NCBI GenBank assembly: GCA_964017195.1
Contig: OZ024898.1
Span: forward strand, 12,319,630-12,383,629
DNA: 64,000 nt
Origin: Siderastrea radians
Taxonomy: Eukaryota; Cnidaria; Anthozoa; Scleractinia; Rhizangiidae
Direction of reading: 5' to 3'
Below the pieces are notes generated by a model, which was given only the letters and a program-made list of their open reading frames with translations, searched no databases and had not been told where the DNA came from. Position numbers and translations under genes: made by a program. Below, piece after piece: positions 9,515 to 20,416 of the stretch. The number at the start of each line of letters is the position of its first letter. Positions within the stretch are counted from its first letter, which is position 1.

Positions 9515-10957
9515 TCTAAGTGTGCTGCTGTTTTCTCCACAACGCTCTCCAATAGGCATATCCTTGTGATTGGTCTCACCAAGACATTACGACAGGACTG
9601 CACTTTCTCTGCACGTACATACCCACCTGCTCCTGGGTAAATCTCCAGAACTATGCAAAGAGGCTACTGCCCACGAGGTGTGTCGGGTGCCAACACTAAT
9701 ACAACCTCGTTCACCTGAATGTCTTTCTGCCACTTTGATCGTCGGTTGAGGGTTGGTAGCCATTCTCGAAGCCACCGTTTCCAAAAATGTCGCACAAGCT
9801 CCTAAACACGCCTCCACCGTTTTCTTGGACTAAATTGGCTACTGTCCACTGATTTGGAGTAAGGGGTAAGTCGTCTGAGGTGCTCGCGGATTGATACGTC
9901 AAGAGCCTGGAGTTCACTAGTGCCTCGGCTCCCGTAAAGGCGGCCATCAGCTCCTCGTCTGTAACATATGCGTTCCCCAGTAAAGCATATGTAGCTCTCT
10001 TAGCGGCTTTTATCAGAGTTTCGTGAACTCTACCAAAATGAGGGACCAGAGGGGGTTGAAGCTCCACTTTACTCCCTTATTTGCAGCTGACTGCACGATC
10101 TTGTCTTGATCCAACTGGGCGACTAGCTCCTTGAGCTCTAGCCCTGCCCCAACGAAGTTGCTTCCATTATCCGATATCATCTCCTCTGGCAGTCCTCTTC
10201 GATTTGTCATGGGCTAACATGCGTTTAAGAAGGAATCAGTGTCCAATCCAAACGCCATCTCTAGATAAATGGCTCTTGACGTTAAACAAGTAAACAAGCA
10301 CAGGTAACGCTTAGTTCTCCGTTGACCTCTTCCCTGGGCAGTTAGGAATGGTCTTGCAAAATCCACTGCTGCACAGGCAAATGCTCGCAAGAGAAGTTTC
10401 AGTCGAATCTTAGGAAGAGGGGCCATTATCTGCTTTGCAGCCTTTGCTTTCCTCTGGCGACATTCAAAGCATTCTTTTTCCAACCCAAGAATAACCTATG
10501 TTCCGCTCATGATCCAGAACGGCGCTGACAGCAATAATAGAGTGTGGTTTGTTCCCGCTGAATGGTTGCTCTTCTGATGACAGGAATTCGCAATTAGTTC
10601 CTCGGCAAAATGATTGGGTACCTTGCATCATACGACAGATAGTCGGCATAGCGCAGTTTCCCATTTGATTGAAGTAGCCCGTCTCCATCAATGACTGGAT
10701 TTAAACTCAACGGCTTACTACTTGAGGGGGGTAATCCTGTGCTTTGCTAGTGCCTTGAACTCTCCAGGAAACGCTTCTTGCTTTGCTTCGTTAATGATTT
10801 CAGTTTCAGTATCTGCAACGTCCTGGCACGAGAGGCTCCCAGAACTCCTCTCATCAATAGGTCTTCCACAGTTGTTCACAGATCGCTGAACCCATGCTCT
10901 AACTCGCACTAGTCTGCTCCAACTTGAAACCTCGCACGGCTGAAAGCGCGAAGGCAT
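9515..10957 (-). pseudogene. BEL/Pao integrase region with DUF5641-like C-terminus
   Basis: Read in pieces on the - strand. The linker from RNase H is at 10957-10718 (SSWSRLVRVRAWVQRSVNN). A zinc-binding and core start is at 10483-10214 ([14 protein letters not shown], then VDFARPFL with the first catalytic Asp, and [19 protein letters not shown]). The second core block is at 10210-10013 (GLPEEMISDNGSNFVGAG, holding the DNG Asp). Next comes 10067-9711 (HETLIKAAKRATYALLG, then EALVNSRLLTYQ). The C-terminal DUF5641-like part is at about 9735-9520 ([20 protein letters not shown], then VLEIYPGAGGYVRAEKVQ, VRPITRICLLE). At least three frameshifts and several in-frame stops break it. The intact protein would insert the cDNA; this copy cannot. 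Confidence 0.85.
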
Positions 10958-10959
10958 TT

Positions 10960-11500
10960 CTAGTTTGAAAATTCCTTAGGCTTTGTTCCTCAGTTTTCCA
11001 GCTGCTTCAGGACTTAAACCAATCTTTGTTGCAGGCCAGTTTTCTTCTTCCATGCTTAGGAATCTGGGCCCATGCCACTACAGCTCGCTTTCCTTCAATT
11101 CAGTGACGGAAATCCCTCTGCTTGGCAGGTCAGCTGGATTCTCCCGCGTGCTCACATGTCGCCACTGATCGGGATTGCTTGATTCGTGTATTTCTCCAAG
11201 ACGATTCGCCACAAAGGGCTTGAAACTACGGCCGCAACCTCAGATCCACCATAAAACATCCATGCTATCACACCAGAATGACATTAGGTGTTTGTCGATC
11301 TTGCCACGGACAGGGTCAACCTTAGTCCTAAAACTGCTCCTATAAGTTCTAGTCTTGGAGTACTTGTAGTGGACAGGGGTGCTACTCGTATCCTTGCAGC
11401 CACTGAGCTAGTGGAAATGGAGCCACCCTTGTACCGTTACCTGGCATACGTTGCTGCACCTTAGGCCTCTCCAGATGCATCTGTAAAGGTGTGAAGACTC
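10960..11500 (-). pseudogene. BEL/Pao RNase H relic
   Basis: It begins with HTFTDASGEA, the first RNase H Asp motif, at about 11493-11464, followed at once by a stop and then GAATYAR-like coding remains. Further stops and shifts run down to the integrase linker. It is expected here between RT and integrase. Confidence 0.7.
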
Positions 11501-12650
11501 CTTGTTTCGACCTCATGATTTAACTGCAGACAGCGAGAAACCTGAACGTCTGACAACTCACTGAGTTCCGTAAACCACTTCTTCGCTTTGCAGGTTTGAT
11601 GTTGGTCAAGCGGGTCATCCCAGTCCATTCCAGACGTCCACATCTCCTGAAGAAGAACCTTTGCTCTAATCACATACGGCTTCAGAAACCCCATAGGATT
11701 AAACAGCGCGGCCATCTTCCGCAAGAAGTTTCGCTTGGTTAAGGCATACTCCTCCTCAGGCGGACAAACACTGTAAGTGAATAAATCTCCTTTAGGCAGC
11801 CACAAAATGCGAAGAGTCTTCACTGACGGCAAATACCCTTTGTCTAAATCTACTTCTGTAGTTCTATCATCTTCTGGTATCTTCTGGAGTACTTTCTGGG
11901 AGTTTGAAAGCAACTTTCTCGCATGCATACCTGTGGACTCGCACAGCGCAGACAACTGTTCATAAAGCTTTATGCACTCATCTTCGCTAGGCGCCGAATC
12001 CATACTGTCATCCATGTATGTGGACTCCAAGATGGTTTCAGTAGCTTTCATGTACCTTTCCTGGTTCTCTCTTGCATGCTTCTGAGAAACAAACTGTGCT
12101 CGATACGGGCAAGAATTAACTCTATATACTAGACTGTTGAACTGGTACTTATCAGGAGGCTTTGTCTGATCCAGATCCACTCAGCAAAGGATCCTTCAGA
12201 AGTCTCTTCTCTGTGCTTAGAAATCGGTTCACCGCCAGGTCATAAATATTTGGCAATGCTGTGGGCGCCGAATCCATACTGTCATCCATGTATGTGGACT
12301 CCAAGATGGTTTCAGTAGCTTTCATGTACCGTTCCTGGTTCTCTCTTGCATGCTTCTGAGAAACAAACTGTGCTCGATACGGGCAAGAATTAACTCCATA
12401 TACTAGACTGTTGAACTGGTACTTATCAGGAGGCTTTGTCTGATCCAGATCCACTCAGCAAAGGATCCTTCAGAAGTCTCTTCTCTGTGCTTAGAAATCG
12501 GTTCACCGCCAGGTCATAATTATTTGGCAATGCTGTGGCATCTGGTTTTAATGGCATGGATACTTCATATTTTCCGTCTTTAAACTGCATTGAACTTTTG
12601 AATGTTTGGATGGTCATTTCTTCATCTGGTGTCAGTTTCTCTCCTTTCAT
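11461..12650 (-). pseudogene. BEL/Pao reverse transcriptase with internal deletion and tandem duplication
   Basis: The N-terminal part (MQFKDGKYEVSMPLKPDATA, then LPNNYDLAVNRFLSTEKRLL) at 12650-12430 is typical of the region before the RT fingers. It then jumps directly to DLDQTKPPDKYQFNSLVYGV, so the segment that normally holds RT motif A with its first catalytic Asp is missing. The catalytic motif YMDDSMDS is present twice because of a 274-base tandem duplication. After the second copy the frame continues through the thumb and connection (LPSVKTLRILWLPKGD, then KRNFLRKMAALFNPMGFLKP) to the RNase H start. Since 274 is not a multiple of three, the duplication also shifts the frame. The copy is clearly inactive. 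Confidence 0.88.
11991..12538 (-). repeat. 274 bp direct tandem duplication inside RT
   Basis: Units 11991-12264 and 12265-12538 are almost identical, with only a few single-base differences seen. Each begins GCGCCGAATCCATACTGTCA on the + strand and ends GCAATGCTGTGG. Both contain the same deletion junction near the GGATCC site, so the RT deletion came before the duplication. Confidence 0.9.
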
Positions 12651-12683
12651 TCCTGATCCTGAAGTATCAACCTCCCAGAACTT

Positions 12684-13475
12684 TTAAAGGACTGAACTTA
12701 ACTCCCTGTCTTGCAAGAAATAGGCCTCATTAAAATTGGTTTGTGGCAGCCCGCTGGCTATCACCTCAGCTGCACCAATGCATGTCCCGCCCAAGGGAGG
12801 TAGTCGAGCCACAGGTTCACCAGGTTTTTCACGAACATCTCTGACTGAATAATGTAATTCTGCATAGTCTATCCCAATCAGCATATCAATGAACGGTTGA
12901 GGACTTAGGTTTGGGAAATGGATGCCTTGGAGATGTCTCCACTTTCTGTCCTGCCTTTTCCAGTCGACTGTTTGCATATCTCCGGTTACTCTTGTTGCTG
13001 TAAATGCTGAGATTCTTGCACTACTGTTGCCATCCATGCTTTGAAGGTCAAACTCAACAGGCATGGTTTGAGAGGAATCCTCCCCACCATTTAGGACAAT
13101 AACAGTGATCTGGTGAACAGTTCCTTCCAATCCTAACTCGGCAGCCACATCACAATTAATGTATGTTTTTGCATTCACCACCAGCCTTCGACTCCCATTC
13201 TTCAATAACACTGATACAGTTCGTAAAGCCACAAAGTCTGCCCGCTCGGGTGCGTTTAGAGCCTCCATGGTAGTCGTTAACGATCGTTCAGCCAGGAACC
13301 GTTGCCTCCCCTCTGTGCTAGGACTGGCCTCATTGTCTCCATTGTGACTGATATCGGCAACTGGTCCTCTCTCTGGTTCTTCGTGTGGTCTGTGGAAAGT
13401 AGCCTCGTCCTTTGCTAACCACGGTCCATTTAGCAGCCGGTTGTGTTTGTCCTGACAGCCATCAGTACCACACAT
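12684..13475 (-). pseudogene. BEL/Pao aspartic protease (DUF1758-type) region
   Basis: A 263-codon open stretch. Residues from about 95 on read VALRTVSVLLKNGSRRLVVN, then AKTYINCDVAAELGLEG; the retropepsin DTG-like site is not intact here. They are followed by ISAFTATRVTG, FPNLSPQPFIDMLIGIDY and a C-terminal linker GEPVARLPPLGGTCIGAAEV toward RT. These match the Pao peptidase family, which processes Gag-Pol. The N-terminal part (CGTDGCQDKHNRLLNG) continues the gag zinc-knuckle region (the CxxxxHxxLL motif). A 6-base gap and frame change separate it from gag. Confidence 0.8.
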
Positions 13476-13481
13476 CCTGCT

Positions 13482-15028
13482 TCAAGTACAACGTTCACCT
13501 TTGTGGTCCCTTCTTAGGCATCGATAGCACAAACTCAGCCGTTTTGCAACACCCCAACGACTCGGCACATCCATTCTCGTAAACACATCACACTGCCAAA
13601 GTGGGTGTCTGTTTTTGCAAACATCAGCGTTTATGTCGTTGAAAAGGCCCGTCACTTTTGTCGGTCCAAAGAACGTCTGCGCCCCTTCTCTGCGCCTTCC
13701 CGATACTCCACTTAATGTCTCTGCTGCGACAGTCTGAAATTCACTTTCCTGGATAATCCACTCCCGCAAAGTCTCCACACTGTCTGGCTTCTTATGTTCA
13801 AACACCCATCTGTTGTAGCTGGCGAACATTGACTCAGTGATCTTATTTTGTATCTTAATGTACAATAACCCATGACCAAGCTTCTCATGTCTTCAAGCTT
13901 CTTTAAGATTAATCACGATCACATCTAATAAGTCAGCAATTTTATCCAGATGCTTAGCATTCCCAGAACGAATAGGTCTGAAAAGGTCCAGCTCCTCCAT
14001 GTATAAATTAATCTTACGTCGCTGGCCTCCACATGTTCTCGCTAATCTGCTCTTTGCAGCTTCATATGCTTCTAGTGGGTGTTCCAGACTCTGCACTGAC
14101 TTCAACGCTTCTCCGGATGGTAGTTCTTCAACTGCAGTAGTTTGTACTCCGCTGTAGCTGAGGCCTTGTCAATACAAGCCATAAATGCCGCTTTCCAGCT
14201 CTCATGAGAACGTTTGTCTCCACCAAACACTGCAATCGATACTCTTGCTAACTGCTTCCACATATCCTTTCCTAGTTCGTAATTGGGCAACTCCTCGTCT
14301 TGCTTATCCGATTTTGCATCATTCTTCGGAGACGGTGGGCACGAAATCTCGAGTTCCTCATCCATGGCTCCTTCCAGCTTCCGAAATTTATTTTTGGCGT
14401 CTTCCTTTGCATTTGACAACTCCGCCTTGGCCTCTCGAATTTGAAATTCCAATTCCTTTTGACGGCAAATATATTCTTCCTCAAGTTTCTTTCGAGCAAG
14501 GTTGACAGATTCTTCTTTCTCGTGAAATTTCTCCTCGAGGTCGGTCACGTGTTGGCGTGCTTTTGCTTCCTGTGTGTGCTAGCTAGGTTCGCATTTTCAC
14601 AGAAATCCAGATGCTTGTCTCGATATTTCGTCATTTGTTGGCATCCAAATACTCTTGATAACAATCTTGGGCGTTAACAAATTCCTCTTCCATTTCTTCA
14701 ATTTTGCGGGTTTGTCTTTTTTTTCCACGCCACTGCGATCCTTGACTTTGGAATACAATTCTGCCAACAGCGTCAAATCCTCGATAACACTCGCTTGCGC
14801 CTCATCAAGTTTCGTTCTGGAATCTCGAATCTCACGATGACCGGCTGCAAACCCATCCTCTAATAAATCCACCATATTGTTTTCCTCCTTGTAAACGGCG
14901 ATTTCGACTTGGTTTTTACGAGTTTCTGTTCTCCAATCTTGTCTCCAATTTCCACGCGGGCATCGTCTTCGACAACTGCTCGATAGCGCGATTTCTCCTT
15001 CTTCGAATTCTTCAGCGGCATACTTTTC
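13482..15028 (-). pseudogene. BEL/Pao gag (coiled coil, DUF1759-like, zinc knuckle)
   Basis: On the - strand, coding begins within a few bases of the 5' LTR (about 15028) and is read in at least four frame pieces. 14875-14597 starts MVDLLEDGFAAGHREIRDSR. 14548-14102 is a charged coiled coil followed by VSIAVFGGDKRSHESWKAAF, the start of the gag-like domain. 14105-13893 reads LEAYEAAKSRLARTCGG. 13865-13482 is the C-terminal part ending in the zinc knuckle LCYRCLRRDHKGERC. This is the structural protein that would form the particle. Frameshifts at the joins make it a pseudogene. The region just after the 5' LTR shows no clear primer-binding site. Confidence 0.8.
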
Positions 15029-15030
15029 AT

Positions 15031-15243
15031 TGAATTAAACTATTTATTGAATTCTACGTACAGTTTCGAGGCGAAAAATTACCAAAACTATCGACGGAAC
15101 CGAAAACTAAACTACAAAATTATACCAAATCTTTCCATGTGCTTTTTTCATTCGACCAAAAGCTAGATCACGTGTCCTAAGCGAATTACATTTTTATGTA
15201 CCATGCACTCAAACGTCCTAAAAAGTCACTGTCCTTCAGATCA
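15031..15243 (-). repeat. 5' LTR of the BEL/Pao element
   Basis: On the - strand it starts TGATCTGAAGGACAGTGAC and ends GTTTAATTCA, giving the canonical TG...CA ends. It aligns to 9200-9406 with scattered substitutions and short indels. An AATAAA lies near its 3' end. At about 213 bp it is short for the family. Confidence 0.85.
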
Positions 15244-15414
15244 ATGCCTGCACATTAAAAATATGGCTATTTCCATGAGTAACATAGTACTACAATTTGT
15301 AATCGTGTAACATATACACATTACTTTATACTTGAATCCAGTAAACGCAAACAAATATAAAGTAGAGATTAGTAAAAAAAGCTTGTAAAAAAATACTTCA
15401 GTGTTAAGTGCCAC

Positions 15415-15600
15415 GTTACTATACTACTATTATAGTGCAGCAGATAGGTGAAACTATTCTGCAATTTATGATACTAGCATGAAACTTGGCACGCTAATTC
15501 TAGGTATCTTAGGGAAGGTTTTAAAGATTAGAGGCAATCTGTATATGATCTGTGGCGGCTGGGAGTGGAGTGGGGGGGGATTTTTCAATATGGCCGCCAT
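15415..15600 (+). repeat. Left arm of a distant inverted repeat pair
   Basis: The tract GGCACGCTAATTCTAGGTAT...AAAGATTAGAGGCAATCTGT...ATGGCCGCCATT is matched in inverse orientation by 17755-17945. Divergence is substantial. It may be the two ends of a 2.5 kb element or two insertions of one family. Confidence 0.6.
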
Positions 15601-15797
15601 TCGGACTATTAAGACTATTATTAGGAAAATGGAGCAAAAGTAACTTGATACAGTGTTAAGTTGTCATTTTGATGATGTCTACTTGTTGAATATCCCATCT
15701 AAACAAAAAAAAAAATAAAAATTTCGGGGTGATTTAACTGAATCCAGGGTGTCATTTTGTTTTAGGTAAAATTATGCAAATTAGATATCTCATCCTG

Positions 15798-15944
15798 AGT
15801 TGTCTTGTGCCTCTTTTTCAAAGCGAGGCCTGGTGCACAACGTTTCATATGAAAATGAGTTTTATTTGCTTGTGAATGAAATCTCATTTTCATATGAAAG
15901 GCTGTGCACCAAGGCTCGCTTTGAAAAAGAGGTACATGACAACT
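15798..15944. repeat. Long hairpin element (147 bp)
   Basis: Arms of about 66 bases, beginning AGTTGTC(T/A)TGT(G/A)CCTCT and including TTTCAAAGCGAG and GTTTCATATGAAAATGAG, face each other around a loop of about 15 bases. It is a hairpin MITE-like structure. Overlapping open frames on both strands simply read the two arms. Confidence 0.85.
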
Positions 15945-17754
15945 GGTCGAATCATTTAACCACAATTTCGCTTTCTCTTCAACTTTTTCTTTAGCCACTT
16001 TCAAGCTTGCATGTTTACCTCTTTTCCGGTAGAACTATGATACAGTCATAAAACGTAGGAACAAGTCATCAGCAGTAATCACAGAAGCACAGTCACGTCC
16101 AAAACTGATTTTCATTCGCAAATTTACTCCATCGTCTATAGATTTTACAGCTCTCAATTAACTGATTCGTTCTGTTAAATACAACCGAATGTTGCTGGAC
16201 TGGGCAGTTTTAGCCCTAAAAGATCACCTGACTCACAACTAGCCAGCTTAGTATCTTATCAGTGTCTAAATTAGGGGTTACCCAATTGTCTTCTGTGCAG
16301 ATGAAGTGGCATGTTTTGTATCCTGACTAACATCGCCTCTGAAAAATGTTTTTCTTGCATTATTCATATCGTTATCAGATATTGGAGGATCATACATTAG
16401 TAGCCATGTGTTAAGCTTGGAAGAATTTCGCCTGTGTGTGCTGCTGTGGTGCGCGTATTGTCAGTGCAGGCGTGTGCACTGCGGGCATACATGTAGCACC
16501 AGTGAGAATACTCTATAGCGATCTAGCTTAAAGCACCTTCTTCTTGAACTTTCCGTAAAACACGGCATATTGCTGTTTCTAGTACATGGGCGGAGGTTTA
16601 CTGTTTGACGTACTGAACTACGCCAGTTGCATCAAGTACCCAAGTAAACTTCCCGTCCGCATTTGTTAGCCGATGTCGACTTTTAATCATCATCTGGAAC
16701 CAGTTACTGCCTGAGGTATTAAGCAGCATTCACGTGTAGGCTGCCTCATCCGTTAAGAGGACAACTCTCTCGATAGTTTGTCAACTTTAAGCATTATCTC
16801 TCCTAGGTGCAAACTAAAGACATGTGCATCGTTGCAAGTCTGGGATGAAAAATAGCTTTACTTCTTAAGTCTTCCTTCTTACTGATGGATGGATATAGCT
16901 ATTCCGTCTACCAGAAATGTTAGAACAATTGTTTTGGTGCGCCCTGACTGTTCACACAACGCAGTGCAGATCAGTTTCCCGCTGCGAGAATTTTCTACTT
17001 AAATAAGTGTGATGCCTTTCGAAGCTAATAAATAGAGTGCGAGTGCTAACCTGATGCGCATGGAAGGTTTTCTTGGCATTTACTGCTTTCAGGAATAAAT
17101 CAGCATATCCGGTTATGGAAAATTTCCTTATACAGGTACCGGAATTACTTTAATCAATACAAGTGAGTTGTACATGTAGGCAACACCTAAGATGGCCACT
17201 GGTATCAACCATATCCTCTTGTTACAGTAAAATTATTTTCAAAAGGTACCCATGGCTATTTAGTTACTCTTGTGGTTGGCGTAGTGGATAAACAATATAT
17301 AATTACCCAAAAAACGACAATCAGTAGCACTTCCACATTTGTTAACTGCACAAGTTAAGGCGCTGTACTGGCTAAACTAATTCAATACAACTTGTTTTCA
17401 TTTCTGGCCATTTATCAGCCATCATCTGAGAAAAAAAAAGGTAATATGTACAGTGTCGAGCATTCTTGTACCAGTTAGAACGAATAATTTATGGTTGTCT
17501 CGTGTACATTTTTGAGACGATAGTAATTAAAAATAGGCTACAACGGTGAAATCATCAAATGTGAATTAATTAAAATTTTTGGATTTGAAAAATTATGACC
17601 TCAGAATTATACCTTTTCACTTTTCCTCTCTCAGAAACAGTCTATGCCAATTTTGATAGCATGATTTGCATTTTTGAACTTAGCTAAAAAGATCATTACG
17701 ATCAGAAATTGTCTTAGACAACTATGCTGTATGTTCCCATACCAAAGAGGTATC
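15945..17754. other. No gene recognised
   Basis: Dense stops in all frames; no domains, RNA genes or close internal repeats noticed. It may be the interior of the element suggested by the flanking inverted arms. Confidence 0.4.
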
Positions 17755-17945
17755 GCTGTCGGCGGCCATTTTGAATAATTCCCCCACTGCCTCTGGCTGA
17801 CACAGAGCATATCCTGATTGCCTCTAATCTTAAAAAAATGTTTCCCATGATGTCTAGTATTAACGTGCCCAGTTTAATGCGTATATCATAAAGTGCAGTA
17901 CTTACCCCTGATTTGACACTTCTCTTCCGGACTATAATGTAAGTA
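17755..17945 (-). repeat. Right arm of the distant inverted repeat pair
   Basis: Inverse copy of 15415-15600: GGCGGCCATTTTGAATAATT, then GATTGCCTCTAATCTTAAA, then TTAACGTGCCCAGTTTAATG. 17946-18378 holds nothing recognisable. Confidence 0.6.
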
Positions 17946-18378
17946 CCAGTCTAATTGCCAGGGAAGAGGGTGTTGGTCAAAATTTTAGACTTAATTGTGC
18001 TCCTTGGAGCTTGAAACACAGAGCGAAATGGCAAGAATACATTCCCTATATCAACACTTCAAATTAGTTTGATAACAGGTTGATTTTCTCTATTTGTTGT
18101 GCAAGTCTTACCTGGTATAAACATGCAAAGGGATACCGTGTTAGTCTGTTTTGTCTGTTTATTTGTCTTGTTGGCCTTTTAGTAGCCACATAACTAACTT
18201 TGTCTACAAATAGATTATTAATTTGTTTCCACCTTTTCGGCTTCTATCATCAGCCTGTCCAATCCCATGTGATTGTCCTACAGTGGTATTTGTGTCGTGT
18301 AAAGGAAGGAAGCTGATATCTGTTCCAGGACCATTACCTGCGAATACTGAAGATCTGTATGAACCGTCTGTCTTTTAA

Positions 18379-19089
18379 GGTTACTCCGGACCTTCGCGGG
18401 TGTCCTCGGGGAAAAAATTCGTCTGCGCGCCATTTTAAAGGAAAACACGGCAAATTATATATCGTTGGAAAGCTTAATAACTGTAGATTTCGGAAAAAAA
18501 TATAAATTCCGGCTTCTTCAATTCCGCAAAAGAAAATCGCAATCAACTGCGAAAATGACCATGGGTCATTCAATTGAATTAATAGAGTATCAAATCCAAG
18601 CGCATTGGCAAAATAACTGAACAGTGTTAATCCCAAAGGATCAATCATGAAAAGTGTGTCAGCATTTTTCGATATTCTGACTGGTTATTTTTTAATTAAT
18701 CTGTCAAGTTCGAGAAGCAAAGAATGCGCCATGGGCATTGCATTGAAGATCGCCACGGGAGAAATATTATAAATTTCAAAAATCTCCGACACACTTTTGT
18801 TTCACAACATCTAAGGAACGTTTAGGCCAAATTCCACAGAAATCTGCCGAGTTTTGGTACCCTATTAATTCATTTGTTTGCCGGAATGGCGCATGGTCAT
18901 TTTCACGGTCATTTTTGCAATTTTCTTTTGTGGAATAAAAAAAACTGACAACTCATATTTTTTTCTGAAATCTACATTTATTAAGCTTTCCAACGATAAA
19001 TAGTTTGCCGTGCCTTCCTTTAAAATGGCGCGCATACGAATTTTTTCCCGGAGGACATGGGAGGACACCCGCGAAGGTCCGAAGTAACC
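18379..19089. mobile_element. TTAA-flanked fold-back MITE (711 bp)
   Basis: The ends are GGTTACTCCGGACCTTCGCG and its inverse with one mismatch (...GGTCCGAAGTAACC). Homology extends about 180 bases into each side and includes CGCGCCATTTTAAAGGAA, CGTTGGAAAGCTTAATAA and TGGTCATTTTCG tracts. A TTAA target duplication lies exactly at both ends (18375-18378 and 19090-19093). This is the target specificity of piggyBac-type and some other superfamilies. No coding sequence is present. Confidence 0.88.
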
Positions 19090-19496
19090 TTAATTAAAAT
19101 ATAGAGGAATAGGATAGTTGTCATAAAGACTTAATATTCTACTAGTAGATGTAATTAGTACTCCAATGTTTCTATCCAAACTGTCTGGCTTGCCAAATGT
19201 GATTGTTCAGTTCAAATGATTATGCCCTCTGTCCTCTGCACTTGCACAGATAAAAAAGAAAACACTAATTTTATAGATTCACCAGAGTGGAGAAAAGGAT
19301 GTCCAGAACACGTTTCATGGAAAATGAATGGTTATTCCAGTTCGTGATCGTCGACATAATTGTATTTGGCAGCCTTACTGAGCCTTTTAATAACATTGGC
19401 AGATCGGGGGGAGGGGTCGCAGGGTGCCTTCTCCTTCTCAGTAGATTGGAACAGAAGGCCAGAGTAAGTGCCGATTGATGACATCATGCCTCAGGC

Positions 19497-19739
19497 ACGT
19501 GGGAATTTGACAGGTTTCCCCGAACTTTAATCCAGCGGTCATCTGATTTTAAAATTTTTCTCTTTTTTTTTCTATCCACTACCAGCTTTATGAAACAAAT
19601 CAGAACACGGAAAAAAATGAGCATTTTGATGGGGCTGAAAGGAGGTGATCGCGTTAGGGAACCAGAAGTAAAAGTCAAACAATGTGAGAATCCTTTGGGA
19701 GCGGTTTATGCGAATCGGGAAACCTGTCAAATTCCACGT
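19497..19739. mobile_element. Short TIR element (about 243 bp)
   Basis: ACGTGGGAATTTGACAGGTT at the left end is mirrored by AACCTGTCAAATTCCACGT at the right with one base difference. There is no coding capacity and no clear target duplication. 19740-20416 beyond it shows no gene. Confidence 0.7.
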
Positions 19740-20416
19740 CGCATGAATTAATCGAATCAAGTTTGGATCAAAATCAAGTTTCATTTTGAATATTTCAGTC
19801 GCCATTTGAAAAGCGGATTATTGAAACAAATATTAAAATCAATATTGCAATAATCAACATCAATTTTTTATTCTATGAGGGTACGCTTGACTTTTTTTGT
19901 ATCGTGGTTTTTTTTTATATCGTGGTTACTATTTATAGCAACCATATCGTGAAGCGAAACTTTGCTGTGTTTTCGGCATTGTCGGAATTTTTTTAAAGGT
20001 GCTCACGTATCAGATAACTAGTAAGGGTAATGAGGTTCCTACTGATTAGAGTGATAACCCATGTCTTTTTTCAAGGGTTTCACGCTCAGTAGTATTCAAT
20101 ATGTTGCAGTAAAATTTAAGAGAAATAGCGTTAGATCACAGAAAACACCGATGTGTTTTTAGGATATTTTTGCTAGGAGCACATCGTGATTATACTTGTG
20201 TTGATTGTGAAGCATACACAGTCGATAAAAACAGTTGATTTTCGGTTTTTGATTACATAATCAGAGATACTGTACGCAGTGTGCATGGTGCAATTTCTGA
20301 TTGTGTTGATGTGACTGGAAATTTTGTGTTGGAACATTGAAGTCACCTTTTGTGGCTTCTGTCCATTGGCGATTGGACAGAACTGGATACGGGAAACACG
20401 AATGGAGCTTGCAATG

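Larger units (their letters stand above)
9200..15243 (-). mobile_element. Degenerate BEL/Pao-type LTR retrotransposon
   Basis: A complete but broken element about 6.0 kb long lies on the - strand. The order is 5' LTR, gag with zinc knuckle, aspartic protease (DUF1758 type), RT, RNase H, integrase with a DUF5641-type C-terminus, polypurine tract and 3' LTR. This domain order (protease-RT-RH-IN) and the DUF1759/DUF1758/DUF5641 set are specific for BEL/Pao. Multiple frameshifts and stops, a large RT deletion and LTRs differing by many substitutions and indels show an old, inactive insertion. No matching target duplication was seen at the ends. Confidence 0.9.

Noticed and set aside
15762..16004. 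Two opposing frames at the 147 bp hairpin
   Set aside because: Each simply reads through the two complementary arms of the hairpin.
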